30,654 bases of DNA from Nephromyces sp. MM_2019 (lineage: Eukaryota; Apicomplexa; Aconoidasida; Nephromycida), in the NCBI GenBank assembly GCA_015657535.1, contig JADHZB010001928.1, positions 6,311 through 36,964 on the forward strand, given 5' to 3'. This document shows, piece after piece, positions 12,701 to 23,500 of this stretch; position 1 is the first letter of the stretch; each line of letters opens with the position of its first letter. Position numbers and translations under genes: made by a program. The notes under the pieces were generated by a model. That model saw only the letters and a program-made list of their open reading frames with translations, searched no databases and was not told where the DNA came from.

Positions 12701-13093
12701 CTGATGTTGCATAATCTATGCCTTCAGACCACTTTCACTATTCGTTAACTTTTGGTGGAACAGATTGTATCTATTCTCGCTAATCAGTCTTCTGCATTTA
12801 TTTACTTCGGATAACCCCTTTTGAGACTCATTAGCTGGTCGATGTGATTTCCATTTCGCTGTTGATTTACTAAGCAAAGGCGCTACTCCCGCATCTAGGT
12901 TGTACCTTTTGTAAGACCGGAAGTAGACCTTCCTACCCGGCGCTTCTATCCATCACGTTCCATACACTGTGAGCAGAAGAGAAGTCAATTCCACCGTTTT
13001 ACTTTTAACCCAAAGTAAGGATGAAAAATCGTGGATTTTTTATTTTATTTCCCTGTTTTCACTGTAATTCATTTAAGTTTTACTGCGTAAAGT
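9773..13093. other. Gene-poor stretch with low-complexity tracts
   Basis: No supported gene. An 89-codon minus ORF (11659-11390) and short + ORFs show no motif. The region 12530-12680 is CT-rich with repeated CTTCCTTC/CTTCATTCCTGC units, and the 75-codon ORF across it (12487-12714) is low complexity. A 30-bp minisatellite is listed separately. Confidence 0.5.
11742..11898 (+). repeat. About 30-bp minisatellite, five units
   Basis: Five units begin GGATT or GGGTT. They alternate between a CTAATCCTAGTAATAC type and a CTAATCCCAGCAACAC type. Length varies (27-36 bp) through short ACATAT insertions. Confidence 0.85.
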
Positions 13094-13369
13094 ATGTGTG
13101 TTTCTTTCATTTTCCCGCCATTAGTATTAGTCACTAGTTCCCCGCTTGTTCTTTTGATGGTACCTCCCTGGGCTACTTCCGGAGTGTGCTTCCTAGGTGG
13201 TTTGATTCTAGTTTTGCTCGCTGCTTTACCCCTTTATTTTTCTTCCTTCCACATCACTGATCAGTATAATGCTCCACCCGTGTGTAACTGCTGTGCCGCA
13301 TACAACCATCTTGATACTTTTTTTACTACCTCTTCACACAAATCGCGTGGGCAACTGAATAGGAGGTAG
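13094..13369 (+). CDS. ORF with two predicted hydrophobic segments, uncertain
   Basis: A 91-codon frame starts MCVSFIFPPLVLV. It has two strongly hydrophobic stretches (about residues 4-24 and 30-50, LGGLILVLLAALPLYF), then a polar Cys-containing end (PPVCNCCAAYN), stopping at TAG. It could be a small membrane protein or an exon of one. It lies in T-rich DNA, where hydrophobic frames arise by chance, so confidence is low. Confidence 0.25.
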   Translation: MCVSFIFPPLVLVTSSPLVLLMVPPWATSGVCFLGGLILVLLAALPLYFSSFHITDQYNAPPVCNCCAAYNHLDTFFTTSSHKSRGQLNRR

Positions 13370-14059
13370 CTTGCCTTTACACAAGCAAAAAGTCATCATT
13401 ATAGTTTTATTGCAAATGTAGTGTTCCTTAAGGTCTCTTTATGTTAAAATCTCTTATGCACTAATCGGTGCACTCACAGTATGCCCGTGACGTTTTGTAT
13501 GTGCGTTTCACCCTAGGGTGCTTAAGCTGAGTATTCTTACTTTACATGACCTATTCTGGGTAGGCAGAAACTGGAGTAACAATATTGACACACCGCGTAC
13601 TTATAAAATCCAGGGTTGAAGGGCGGATACACGAAACGAAAAGCATACGAAGAGAAGAACGCCAAATATTACACAAGATTGGGGTAGAAGTTGCCTATCC
13701 TCCTCATACAATAACAAGTTGGATATTTACTTTTCATACACTGGGTTGTGCATCTTCACTCTCGTATACAGTGGGTTTTGTATCACCATTCTCACACACA
13801 AGTTGTGCACCTTACCCACACAGAGTTACATACTTTCCTCATATAGTATAATCCCATCCCCTGCTGGATACACACACACCTCGTGCGGCACACACGCACA
13901 TAAGAGAGACCCAGTGCACGCATAAGAATAAGTAACACAAGCATTCTCGACTAACATTGTGGGAGGTGAGCTACACATTTCTGCACACACTACTTTAACG
14001 TCTCCTTCAAGTGGCCTAAACGATTAAGACCTTCAAACGGCTGTTCTCTCCCTCGTGGA
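13370..14059. other. Intergenic, upstream of TRAPPC6
   Basis: No gene is supported. A + ORF at 13585-13851 runs through tandem repeats and is probably non-coding. CA-rich sequence at 13790-13920 marks the point where microsatellite DNA resumes after the repeat-poor island. The last 100 bp before the TRAPPC6 ATG lack an obvious TATA box. Confidence 0.4.
13731..13850 (+). repeat. About 28-30-bp degenerate tandem repeat
   Basis: Four imperfect units of the type CATACACTGGGTTGTGCATC are followed by a CT-rich end. Later units read CGTATACAGTGGGTTTTG, CACACACAAGTTGTGC and CACACAGAGTTAC. Confidence 0.65.
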
Positions 14060-16741
14060 ATGGCTGCTACTTTTTCTGAAGAACAGAAACCGGATAATTG
14101 CCAGGTTGCTCGTTCAACTGTATACCTACTCTTTCAAGAGGTAGTGCGTTATGCTTCGACGGAGAGCCCTCATAAGAAGGGTACAGTAAGAATCCTAGAA
14201 GACATCGGTTTTAGTCTAGGCTACAAGGCTATAGACAGGTTTGTGTGTTAATTTTGGGTGTGGAGGATGGTGAATGGGGTTTCTTTGTTAATTTTGGTGC
14301 TCCAGACTTATAAAGGGAGTTTGTGTGTTTATTTTGGGCCTCCAGGGTAGTGAAGGGGGTTTGTGTGTCTATTTTAGGGCTCCAGCGCAATGAGAGGAGT
14401 TTGTGTGTTAATACAAGAGCTCCAGTATTATGAGGGGATAAGTAGTGAATGTGAGACTCGAAGAGTTTATTGTGGACATTTTGAGCTGCATGTGGGCGGG
14501 AAGCTAGTGCCGGTAGTGGGAACTAAAGAGGTAGGCAGCCGGAGTTATATTATTCATGCATCAGTGTAGTGATAATCAAAAAAAGCTTGCTAGCATGCAA
14601 CAATCACATGCAACACATTTGAGTGTGCTCTTTTTGGTATGCTTTCACTCTCATCTTTAGTGTTAGAGGAACTCTTAACTGCCTGGTGCGATTGTAAGTG
14701 TATTGCGCCTCTTTAGAGGTGTATCGAAGAAAAAGTTAAGCATTTGTATTGGTGGCTGTTGCAGGCTATTGATGAATGTACCTCGCTTATCTGAAGAGAG
14801 TGAGTGTATGCAATTTGTATGCAATCAATTTTGGACCTTCTTCTTTGAGAAACCAGCGGATCGATTGCAGACGAATGGGAAGGTAAGCTGGTTTGATATG
14901 AACCGAGTATGTGCTGTTTCAGCTCTAAGCGGGTTTTCGTGTGTGTGTATTGGTGTGCATTATTGTGTGGATCTTGGTGTGTGTAGCGAATGATGGTATG
15001 CGTGTACGATATGCTAACGTCCTGTAAACTTGTACCTATGCTATCACTTTGTGTGTGTGCTGTTTGAATGCCTATGACTCTCAGGATGTTTTCTTGATCC
15101 TTGATGGTAGCATTCCTTGGCTGCGTAACTTTTCGTCCCCCTCGGATTCTGACGAGGTGCTAAAGTCGACAGAATCACAGGTAGCCGCTTCTAGCTCTTT
15201 GTCGTATGCGAATGTGCGTGTCCAAAATTTACTGGGAGTGCAATTAAGAGTGGTAAATGTGCTTCTTGGTCGGCGTGTGTTTATATCCGCTTTTTCCTCT
15301 ATTGAGTGTGTGTAGAGAATCTGGGAATAGAGACATGCAGAGCTATGAGGATATGTTTTCCGCCAATCTCTGTGTGAAGCAAAGGGGCTTGGTGATGCTT
15401 TTGATCCTACTATGTGTCATGCGTGCGTGTGTGTGTGTCAGTTTGGTTGGTTATGCGTTGTGTGCTCATGCGTGGAGGTGTTCACTTCGTGTATACATGT
15501 GCATTTCTGGGTTTGGTATATGCCGCTATGTTTAGTTGTAGCATATGAAGGTGTATGCATAAATATGAGTGTATACAGGTGAATTTGTGTGTGTTGATCA
15601 CTTGGTGTGTGTATGGGTAGCTTGATGCCTGTGTGTGTAGCTCGATGTGCGTGCGGGCCACCTTTTTTGCGTGGTTAGCTTCGCGTGCGCGTGGGTAGCT
15701 TTTCATGCGTTGGAAACTTTGTTTGAATACGTTCATGCAGGTATATAAGCGCGTGTGTTTGCTTGTATAGTTATGTGATTTTGTGTGTTGATATGTTTAT
15801 TTAATTACAGTTACATATATATAGATTTGCGTAGGTATACAGCTGCGTACTTTTCTTTAAAAAAGTGTGTTCAAGCATGTGTTTAGGCGTATCTCTTATT
15901 TGTCCTGGTACTGCACTTGTATGTGTGTGTATATGGTTGAAGCTGATGCATAATTTAAACTGCTCTAATAGAGCATCTGTGTGTTTTATAGGAAATTTTC
16001 GAGTTTCTCTGTATTTATTTCGTAGGCCCTCTGGAAACAACCTATTATTCACACTTCGTTTATATGCGGAATCATCTGTGGATGTCTTTCAAACTTAGGC
16101 TTTGAATGTTCTGTGACTGCGGATGTGGACTCCCTACCTTCCTGTGAGAATTTAGCTACTTTAGCTCTTTCAGGAGCTATAAGTATACTTTATCTTATAT
16201 AGAGCTGTACATACATTCCATGGTATACAAAGTTGTAGATACACTCCATGGTATACAGAGGTGTACATACACTTCATGGTATACAGAGGTGTACATACAC
16301 TCCATAGTGTAGGAGCATCTATGTTATAAGTGGGAGTTCTTCTTTTTCATGCTATAAGATACGAGGATAAAGTAAGCAAGCTGTCAGTAGGGCTGCTGCT
16401 CCTCTTCCGTATGATATGGTATTATATGAAAGATTTGTAGTTAATTCCTCAATTGCTGCTATATGTGTGTTTATGTATGTATTGAGTTTGGTAGGCATAT
16501 GTTTATGTGTGTTTGTGTGCACATCTGTGTCTCAAGCCGTATTTGTGCGCCCAGTTTCTGCATTTAGTATGGTCTCTACAATTTGGCTTAGATTCATCCC
16601 TCCCGTGTATGTGCTTTTGTGTATGTCTGTGTGTGTACGTTTCTGTGTATCTGTTTCTGCTAGTAACTTGATCCTCATTTGTTTGTTTCACTACTATTTA
16701 CAGGCTCCTTTGAGGTTGTTTTGAAGAAAATGAGCTGGTGA
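14060..16741 (+). CDS. TRAPPC6: TRAPP complex subunit TRAPPC6/Trs33 (5 exons)
   Basis: Exons: 14060-14238, 14765-14882, 15085-15180, 16026-16143 and 16704-16741. Intron phases are 2, 0, 0 and 1, and the joined frame has 182 codons plus TGA (family about 160-175 residues). TRAPPC6/Trs33 is a core subunit of the TRAPP complexes, which tether ER- and Golgi-derived vesicles and activate Rab1/Ypt1-type GTPases. Family landmarks appear in order: an N-terminal helix (VYLLFQEVVRY), ILEDIGFSLGYKAIDR (family: L.xIGxxVGxxLIER), CMQFVCNQFWTFFFEK (family: MKFICKDFW), LQTNGK then DVFLILDG, SFICGIICGCLSNLGF with VTADV (family: CGLIRGxLSNLG...VTAEV) and a final PSCSFEVVLKK. The start is the first Met of the exon and needs no upstream exon. 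The third donor (CAG|GTAGCC at 15181) gives the best fit; a later GTAAAT donor at 15253 is also in phase and would add 24 residues. Introns are TG-rich, and intron 1 starts with a tandem array. Confidence 0.88.
14239..14438 (+). repeat. Five 40-bp tandem units starting at the TRAPPC6 intron 1 donor
   Basis: Units start at 14239, 14279, 14319, 14359 and 14399, each exactly 40 bp. Four start GTTTGTGTG and one GTTTCTTTG. Each is preceded by a G or a GG/GGA run and carries TTTTGGG and CTCCAG-like blocks. The first base of the array is the first base of the intron, so the 5' splice site itself is the repeat edge. Confidence 0.92.
16207..16312 (+). repeat. 28-bp tandem repeat with GTACATACACT palindromes, in TRAPPC6 intron 4
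   Basis: Units begin at 16207, 16235, 16263 and 16291. The type is GTACATACACTCCATGGTAT followed by ACAGAGGT. Two unit junctions make the near-palindrome GTGTACATACACT (16261-16273 and 16289-16301). Confidence 0.9.
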
Positions 16742-17814
16742 AAAGAAAATGTATGTTTTAAGCTATAAGCCAACTGTTTTTTAAAGGCAGAAACACTCGA
16801 ATGAGCTTTCTAACTTCAAAATTAACTTAGGCGCTTTGGCATATATTTTCAACTATATTATTGCTATTTTAGTTTGAGGAGTGTACATACACTGAGGTTT
16901 ATATATCCGTGCAGGGGGACTCTGTTATACAGCAGTGTAAATACACTGAGGGTTATATATCCGTGTAAGGGGACTCAGTGGTATACAAAAGCGTAGATAC
17001 ATTTCATTTCATAGGCACACTATGGCATATAGAGGTGTACACACACTCAACGGTGCACACACGCAATTTTGTACACATACCATCGTATATATCGGTGTAG
17101 GCACACTCATGTGACTTCGTTCTTGCTGTATGTTACGTGCTAAAAGATCTTGTTTGCTTGTTTTTCCTTCTATTTACCTTGTATAGGTAAGTAGGATTCC
17201 TCATGTGAGGCTTTAACAGCTTAAATACCAGTTTCGCTATGCTTCGCTATGAGTTTAATTTGTTGATGAAGAGGCTGCAGGGGTGCACTCCATGAATCTG
17301 CTGAATTCTCCGAAATTTTGTGTGTAGTGTATGGAATAAGCTAGTGTATAGGTTGTGTTGGTGAGATAGATTAGTGCTAGTGTGTGCGTGTATTTGTGTA
17401 TATGTGTGTGTAAAGAATCCGCTAACATCAGTGTGTGTAAATTTTTCCACTTTTTGGGTTTTTCATTTGAAATTACACTCCTCGTGTTCACGCAATGATC
17501 AAGACTGTCATTCGTGGTTGGTCGGTGTGTATATACGTGAGCGTGTATGCGTGTGTGAGATACGTGAATTTTTTGTGTACATACATATGTGTGTCTGCGT
17601 CTATGAGATGCGTGCATTTCACGTATGTGTGCGTGAATTTCTTGTGTGCGTGCATGTGCTCATCTATGATGCTACTGTTTTAAAGATTACTGCATCTTCC
17701 TTGCTAATCCCTTCTGTGTGCGGTTTTTTTCTGTTTTACTCATGTCAGTCAAGCCCCTCTCTCTTATCGCATCTCCTCCCAACTTGAACTATCCACACAC
17801 ACATAATTGGAGCG
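16742..17814. other. Intergenic between TRAPPC6 and CIA2, repeat-bearing
   Basis: Degenerate repeats at 16881-17110 contain GTGTACATACACTGAGG (16881), GTGTAAATACACTGAGG (16935) and looser GTGTACACACACT-type copies. TG-rich DNA follows (17320-17680). Short ATG frames that run into GTGTGT donors (17309, 17495) and in-phase downstream pieces hint at 5' untranslated introns or a tiny gene, but nothing can be fixed. Confidence 0.5.
16881..16893. promoter_or_regulatory. Near-palindrome GTGTACATACACT after TRAPPC6
   Basis: The 13-bp element lies 140 bp downstream of the TRAPPC6 stop. A variant copy follows at 16935-16947. The function is unknown; a processing, boundary or factor-binding site is inferred only from recurrence and symmetry. 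Confidence 0.35.
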
Positions 17815-19242
17815 ATGTACTTTCCAGTGGTTAAAGATCCCTCTGAGGTAGGTTGCCCAGAGATTCCTGCCTACTTTGATGATGAGCATCAGGATGTCTT
17901 TGCTACTATCAGTAATATAAGGGATCCGGAGTTTCCTCAGTATACCCTCGGTAAGGTATATAGCCTGATATATGTATGATGGGCAAGCTGTAGAGAGCAG
18001 ATATAGCTGCTATACTTGTGCTAATGAAGCTTTGTTTTTGTGTGTATGACGTGTGTTTGGTGTGTTATTAGGGGGTTTTATGAGGGCGTCTTTTGAGGGG
18101 TTGGAGGGGTGTATTTTTAGGGGTTGACCTGCCGGGCTTGATCAGTGTGTTATGAGGGGTTTGAGGGGTGTTGTGTTATGCAGAGGTTGGAGGAATGTAT
18201 TCTAAGGGGATATATTGCTCACTCTATTTTACCGCTTATTATCCTTTTGTTATAATCCAAATTTTCACGCTAGATGTTCGTCCATCGCTTATTCTAGGTC
18301 TCCTATTTCGCTTGTTCCTCTCCTTTAGCTATTTTACCTGCTTCTTTTTCTTGCTCTTCTTGCTCTTCTCTCTCTACTTCCTCTTCCCCCCCTCCTGCAA
18401 CTACCTGAGAAATTGCTTTTTGTTTCTCTCTCCCCCCCCCTCGCTCACTTATATTCTGTTATTACTTCCCTCCTTTTCTATAGCTGATCTCGGCGTGATT
18501 ACCCCCCACTCAGTGAGGATTCATCACGACACACCTAGGCCTAATTTAGCCTCGATAACTGTAGAGTTCACACCCACCACCACGCACTGCTCGTTAGCCT
18601 CCCTCATAGGCTTATGCATACGGAGGAAGCTGGAGAATGAGCTGGGGGCTGCAGGGTATAAGGTGGATATTTTGCTAGCAAAGGGCTCACACGATACTGA
18701 ACAGGTGTGTGTGTGAAGATTTCGCGTGTGTAGGTTTTGTATGTGGGTGCGTATGTCTGCAGTTTCGTGTCTGCGCGTGCCTGTGGGTTTCATGTGTGCA
18801 TGTGTTTGTGGGTTTGGTATGTGTGTGGATTAGCGTGCGTGATTTTGTGCTTCCTGTGTGTATGACATGTGGTTTGTGGGCGTTTATGACTTCCTGGTTT
18901 TGCATGTGTGTGATCTGTGTTGGTGCGACGTTTCATACACACTGAGGGGAGGAAGAACAGGAGGCTTTCCCCCTCAAACCCTGCGGTAGTGTGTGGCTAG
19001 CAAGTGCACGTGTGCAGCCAGTTCAACATCCGAGTTGTGTGTGCGTGCGGATTGAATGCTTGATGAGGCGCTATTGGTATGTAATTGTGTGTTGAATGTG
19101 CGTGATATGCAAGCCCAGGATGTGTGTGTGTGTGCAGGAGGTAATAAAACAAATAAATGACAAGGAGAGAGTATGTGCGGCCCTAGAAAATCCCAACTTG
19201 TTTCGTATGGTTAGGAATGCCATTGAAGATGAAGATCTATAG
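17815..19242 (+). CDS. CIA2: CIA2/MIP18-family cytosolic Fe-S cluster targeting protein (3 exons)
   Basis: Exons 17815-17950, 18484-18704 and 19138-19242 join in phases 1 and 0 to 153 codons plus TAG, close to the 160 residues of human CIA2A/B. CIA2 works with CIA1 and MMS19 to deliver Fe-S clusters to cytosolic and nuclear proteins such as DNA polymerases and helicases. Landmarks in order: ISNIRDPEFPQYTL (family: IRDPExPxTLxEL), VEFTPTTTHCSLASLIGLCI (family: VxFTPTxPHCSxATLIGL; the conserved Cys is residue 81), YKVDILLAKGSHDTEQ (family: KVDVxIxxGTHxxE) and INDKERVCAALENPNL (family: LNDKERVAAAxEN). The ATG at 17815 is the first in frame after an upstream TGA. Intron 1 (533 bp) ends in a 190-bp pyrimidine-rich tract. 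Intron 2 (433 bp) begins GTGTGTGTG and ends TGTGTGTGTGTGCAG. It lies in tandem downstream of TRAPPC6 and converges on TIM44. Confidence 0.93.
18290..18483 (+). other. Expanded polypyrimidine tract before CIA2 exon 2
   Basis: About 190 bp almost entirely C and T, with CTTCTTTTTCTTGCTCTT repeats and runs of C8-C10. It ends directly at the acceptor CTATAG. It fills the second half of CIA2 intron 1. Confidence 0.75.
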
Positions 19243-19341
19243 CTGCAGATAGACGATCGTCACTCTGAAGATGATCTTCGATGATTCTACGCACCAAGCA
19301 GCTTCTTCGACTGATCCACCCTTTTCTTGAAAGCGATTGAG

Positions 19342-19354
19342 GTGTACGTACACT
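19342..19354. promoter_or_regulatory. Perfect-arm palindrome GTGTACGTACACT after CIA2
   Basis: It lies 100 bp downstream of the CIA2 stop. The core GTGTACGTACAC is a perfect 12-bp inverted repeat. It is the most symmetric copy of an element also found at 16261, 16289, 16881, 22110 (variant) and 25270. Confidence 0.4.
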
Positions 19355-20109
19355 TCACTTTCTATGCTTATTTTCTTCTGTTAATTAACTTCGCTTCCTT
19401 TGGGTTGCTTCTAGATATACTTAGAGTAAAGTGATTTGTAGCTGTGTGTGTGTATGTGTACGTGCAGTCGCTATGAAATTCCTATGACTTCTTCATTGCT
19501 CACATGCCTACATGACGGTGAAAGAGCGTTATACGCGTATTATATTTATCTTTGTAATTGTGTGTGCATGCACAGACAGTAAAGCTGCTCAGTGGATTTG
19601 ACTTCTTCTGGAATATTTAAGCTTTTCCAAAGCATGGCAATAGTCTTGGTGTGTAGGCCGGTTTGAGGGAGTGTGTGTGTGCGTCAGTTTGGCCATGCTT
19701 GTGTATTTGGGTTGAGTTGAGAGTGTACGTTTGTCTTGATTTCACAAGTGCATGCATGTGTTTGTTGGTTTGAAAATGAGTATGTAGGTTGCTTTTCACA
19801 GCGCATATGTCTGTGGATAGTCTTGAGGAGGAGTGTATGTAGCTTTTGATTAGTATGTGGACCAAAAGCTGACTCACACCAGATCAAGGCTGTTAAGTAG
19901 CTTAAACTGCCTGAATATTCAACAGTCAGCCTTCTCTCCTCTGAAGATTCAGATACAACACACACAAACATGCAGTGCAAAATGGCCAGTAAGTGTGTGT
20001 AGTCAAGAATGCGAACAACACACATTACACCCGAGAGCACACACTAGATGATTACCCCGAAAACATGCAGTGAGACTCCCTCCCCGCGGCAAAATACAAA
20101 ACATATCCT

Positions 20110-20300
20110 CCCAACACACAGTAAACCCCCGTTCGCTCCAACTCACAGTAAACCGCTACCCCAACACGCAGCAACACCTCCCCCCAAACACATTAATCTC
20201 CACCCCTTTCCCCCCAATACACAGTAAACCCCTACCCCTAACACACAGTAATACCTCCCGAATACACAGTAACACCTCAATTCCACCCCCCTCAACACAC
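20110..20300 (-). repeat. C-rich/CACACAGTAA tandem repeat
   Basis: About ten imperfect units of the type AACACACAGTAAACCCC, 18-30 bp long, on the + strand. On the minus strand they read GGGGTTTACTGTGTGTT. They lie just downstream of the TIM44 stop. Confidence 0.8.
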
Positions 20301-20505
20301 ATATCTTAATATCTAACGATATTTCAAAGCGATAAGTTTGAAGACAGAAGTTGATGCGACTAACGATAACATACACACACACACCTTCCCGGGGATATGG
20401 GGAAGAGGGTTGATAGCCTTTAACAAGGAGGGAATTGGTTGTGTGTGGAGATGAGGAGGCAGAAGATAATGTAAACTGCGATGTATAGCAGCCCTCCACT
20501 CCCTC

Positions 20506-23500
20506 CTACCAGGATGGTGTATTCCTCAAAATAGCAAACTCCTTGATCTATACGAAGAAGATTCAGCATCGCACACAGAACGAGCATAAAATGCAGTGTC
20601 ACCTAACTCGTTAACTGTGGGAAAGTTATACACACATGCACACGGGAATTGCAACAGAAAACAGAAAAACTTGCACACACACACACACACACAGGAATCA
20701 TACCCATATATAAACGGGAATCGCACCAACACACACAAGAATTACATAGATATGAATGCCAAATCTACAAAACCAAGATAACACACACTTTTTACACACT
20801 AAACTTAAGACTACCACACACAGCCTTCAAGCAATGCCTAAAAGCAGACGTAGAACAATGACTGAAAATCGACACACAAGCGAGCGATACAGAAGAGTAC
20901 TCATGGAAAAGCGTACATCTACACACGCCAAGCAGTGAGTCGTAACACACATGCAATCTTTACGGAAACTCCTAAAGCAGCACATACAAGAGGATAGTAA
21001 AGCAACACACAACAGGGCAGTAGCTCAACACAAAAGAGGCAAACAGATCAATGCACAACACAGAATCCTTCAAAACACAATAATAAACTTTAACACACAA
21101 GCCTCTAACACACATATACCATCCAGGGGTGCTGCAGCCCAACTGCATCCAAATGTGTGTGTCTGGTGAGTGCCATACTATAGACAACTTCTCTGATGTC
21201 ATCCACCTTCCCATCAACGATGTTTCCGAGCTGGTCTCTTAAGCAGTTGATCTGTTGAGTAGTGAAAGTGAAGACGAACCACGGCAGCCCATCTTCCATT
21301 GTCTTGGCGCCTATACATCAAATCTCAGAGGAGGGTAGAGGGGGGTAGAGGAGGGCAGAGGGGGGTAGAGGGGATAGAGAGAGAATCAGTACAAGGGGGG
21401 GAAAGACCAATGAAAACACCGAAAGGAGAAAAGTAAGAAAATGAAGAAATAGAAAAAACATCAAAAAGTACCACAGATTGAGAGGTACATAACTAACACA
21501 CAGCACATGCACAGCAAATAGACACAACACACACAGCACAAACATAAAAGGCACATATACAGCATACACACGACATACTCACAGCAAATACACACACAGC
21601 GTAATACACCACACAAAATCCATACATCTCACACACCCCACACACTCCATATCTCCCACAAAACCCCCCATACACAGCCTCACACACACATATCATGACA
21701 GATAAGCATCACATGCATACAACTCACAGTCAGCAGAAAAACTACATAGAGCGTCAGCTACCTGTAAGATCAACTCCTCTAAGCAACAAGACAGAGGGAT
21801 CAAGTTTTACTTTCATTATATCTCTCTCCTTTATTGAGCTCTCCAGGGCAGCAAACGCTGCATCTCCACAGTGCTGAGTCCAACACACACACACACAGAA
21901 TAGACGCTCTTTACAATACAGAAATAGAAATACAAACAATCATGCGATGATCCTGAGGGAGAAATTAGTATTCAATAAGGAGCTTCACACTGTACGTACA
22001 TCGACAGCAGCTAATCTCCAGAGGAGACACACACTTGCATGAGCACACGAATGCACACATAGAAACACATAATTTGATAGTGGCGAACACAAAAATCTGA
22101 CACACTAGAGTGTAAGTACACTGACACACAAACAGGCGCTCATACACATTCAGATACTGAGATGAATACTAACGCACACATCTATACATTAGTGCAACAT
22201 AAAATAAGAATCTCATATTGCAGAAGGTTAATTAACACTTGTATGGCTACCAATTCACGCTAAGAAAGACACAGCACAGCCAGCTTATGACACACACGGA
22301 TAGAAGCCACCAATCTATGTAAGCCTACCAAACGTAAAGACACACTGTCTCCAAGTAGGAAGCGGTCCACCATGTGAGGGGCTACGACTTGCTCCACAAT
22401 CTCTATTAATTCTGGTAGCCTGAGATCAGCAGTGTGTATGTGTGTGTGCGGGTGTTTGTGTGTGCAAACATGAGCGTCGCATATACGTTCTCAGTGCATG
22501 TGTCGCATAGATTGCCTACGTGCATAGCGTTAAGATCGCAGCTCCATATTTGAAATGAGCCCTGAGAATTTTGCGTGTGTAGCATATTTTATACGTGTGC
22601 AGAATAGACTCCGTTTTCTGAGCATATACTCTGCGTGTGCAGCATTTTTTCACTACCTAAGCGTACACTCTGTGTGTGCTAGCTACCCTCAGACGTCTCT
22701 GCCAAGTGTCCGAGATATGCGAAAGAAGTATGCTACAGGCAAGGCCAGCAAATCAGTGTGAAAAGAGCAGCTTTTGGCACTCTTTTGTGGGCATGTGTAT
22801 GTGCATACTCTTCATGGCTTTCAGCAGCCAGGCCATTCATGGGTATAAGCTCTCTGAGTGTATCTGTGTGTTGCCACATTCCACTGGTTTTTAAAGTATA
22901 CCTATCACTAGCTGATGCATGCACACGACTGGCGGGTTTACGTACACTGAGAAATATTCAACAACGCAGCATAAAGCTACACACAAAAAAAGCATTAGCC
23001 TATAGCATAAGCTGAAGACTACTAGCAAATTACAGCAGAGATTAGCTGCACATATCACACACACATACCTGAATGAGCTGTCATGCGTCCTCATTTCTCT
23101 TATTGATGCAGCAATCTCTGTCTCTCCAAAAAGTGAGCCAAACAATGGATTCTCTGCAAAAACACATAATAAAACACAAATACACATGTGCGTCTCACAT
23201 GAATACACTACCTCGCGTGTATATACACACACATGTATTTCTCACAGCAATAAATCATCTATATATAGTGCGTATACATACAAACATACGCACACGCACA
23301 CGTACGCACATGTAAACACGCAAACACAGATATGCACACACACATACACACATACACACACAAAAAAACACACTCACCATAGAAGGCGTTCAGAAAAGGC
23401 ATATCCTTCAATTTAGTTCCAAAGCGCTCCCAAATAGAAGCTTTAGCGACTACCAATGAGCGCTCCATTGGCTTCGAGTCAGAATACTCCGTTTTACTCT

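Larger units (their letters stand above)
19243..20505. other. Convergent intergenic region between CIA2 and TIM44
   Basis: The + strand half (to about 19860) is TG-rich and the minus half (from about 19950) is CA-rich; the switch lies near 19880-19940. Coding-like fragments exist on both strands: + DLTSSGIFKLFQSMAIVL ending at a GTGTGTAG donor (about 19595-19648), + about 19875-19989 ending at GTAAGTGTG, and a minus frame over the same bases. None can be joined to a neighbour, and no gene is called. Confidence 0.45.

Noticed and set aside
19684..20040. Minus ORF with RRLTVEYSGSLSYL as the last TIM44 exon
   Set aside because: The exon at 20547-20506 is closer, has a better acceptor, keeps phase 0 and matches the family's C-terminal Trp-x-x-x-Glu pattern better.
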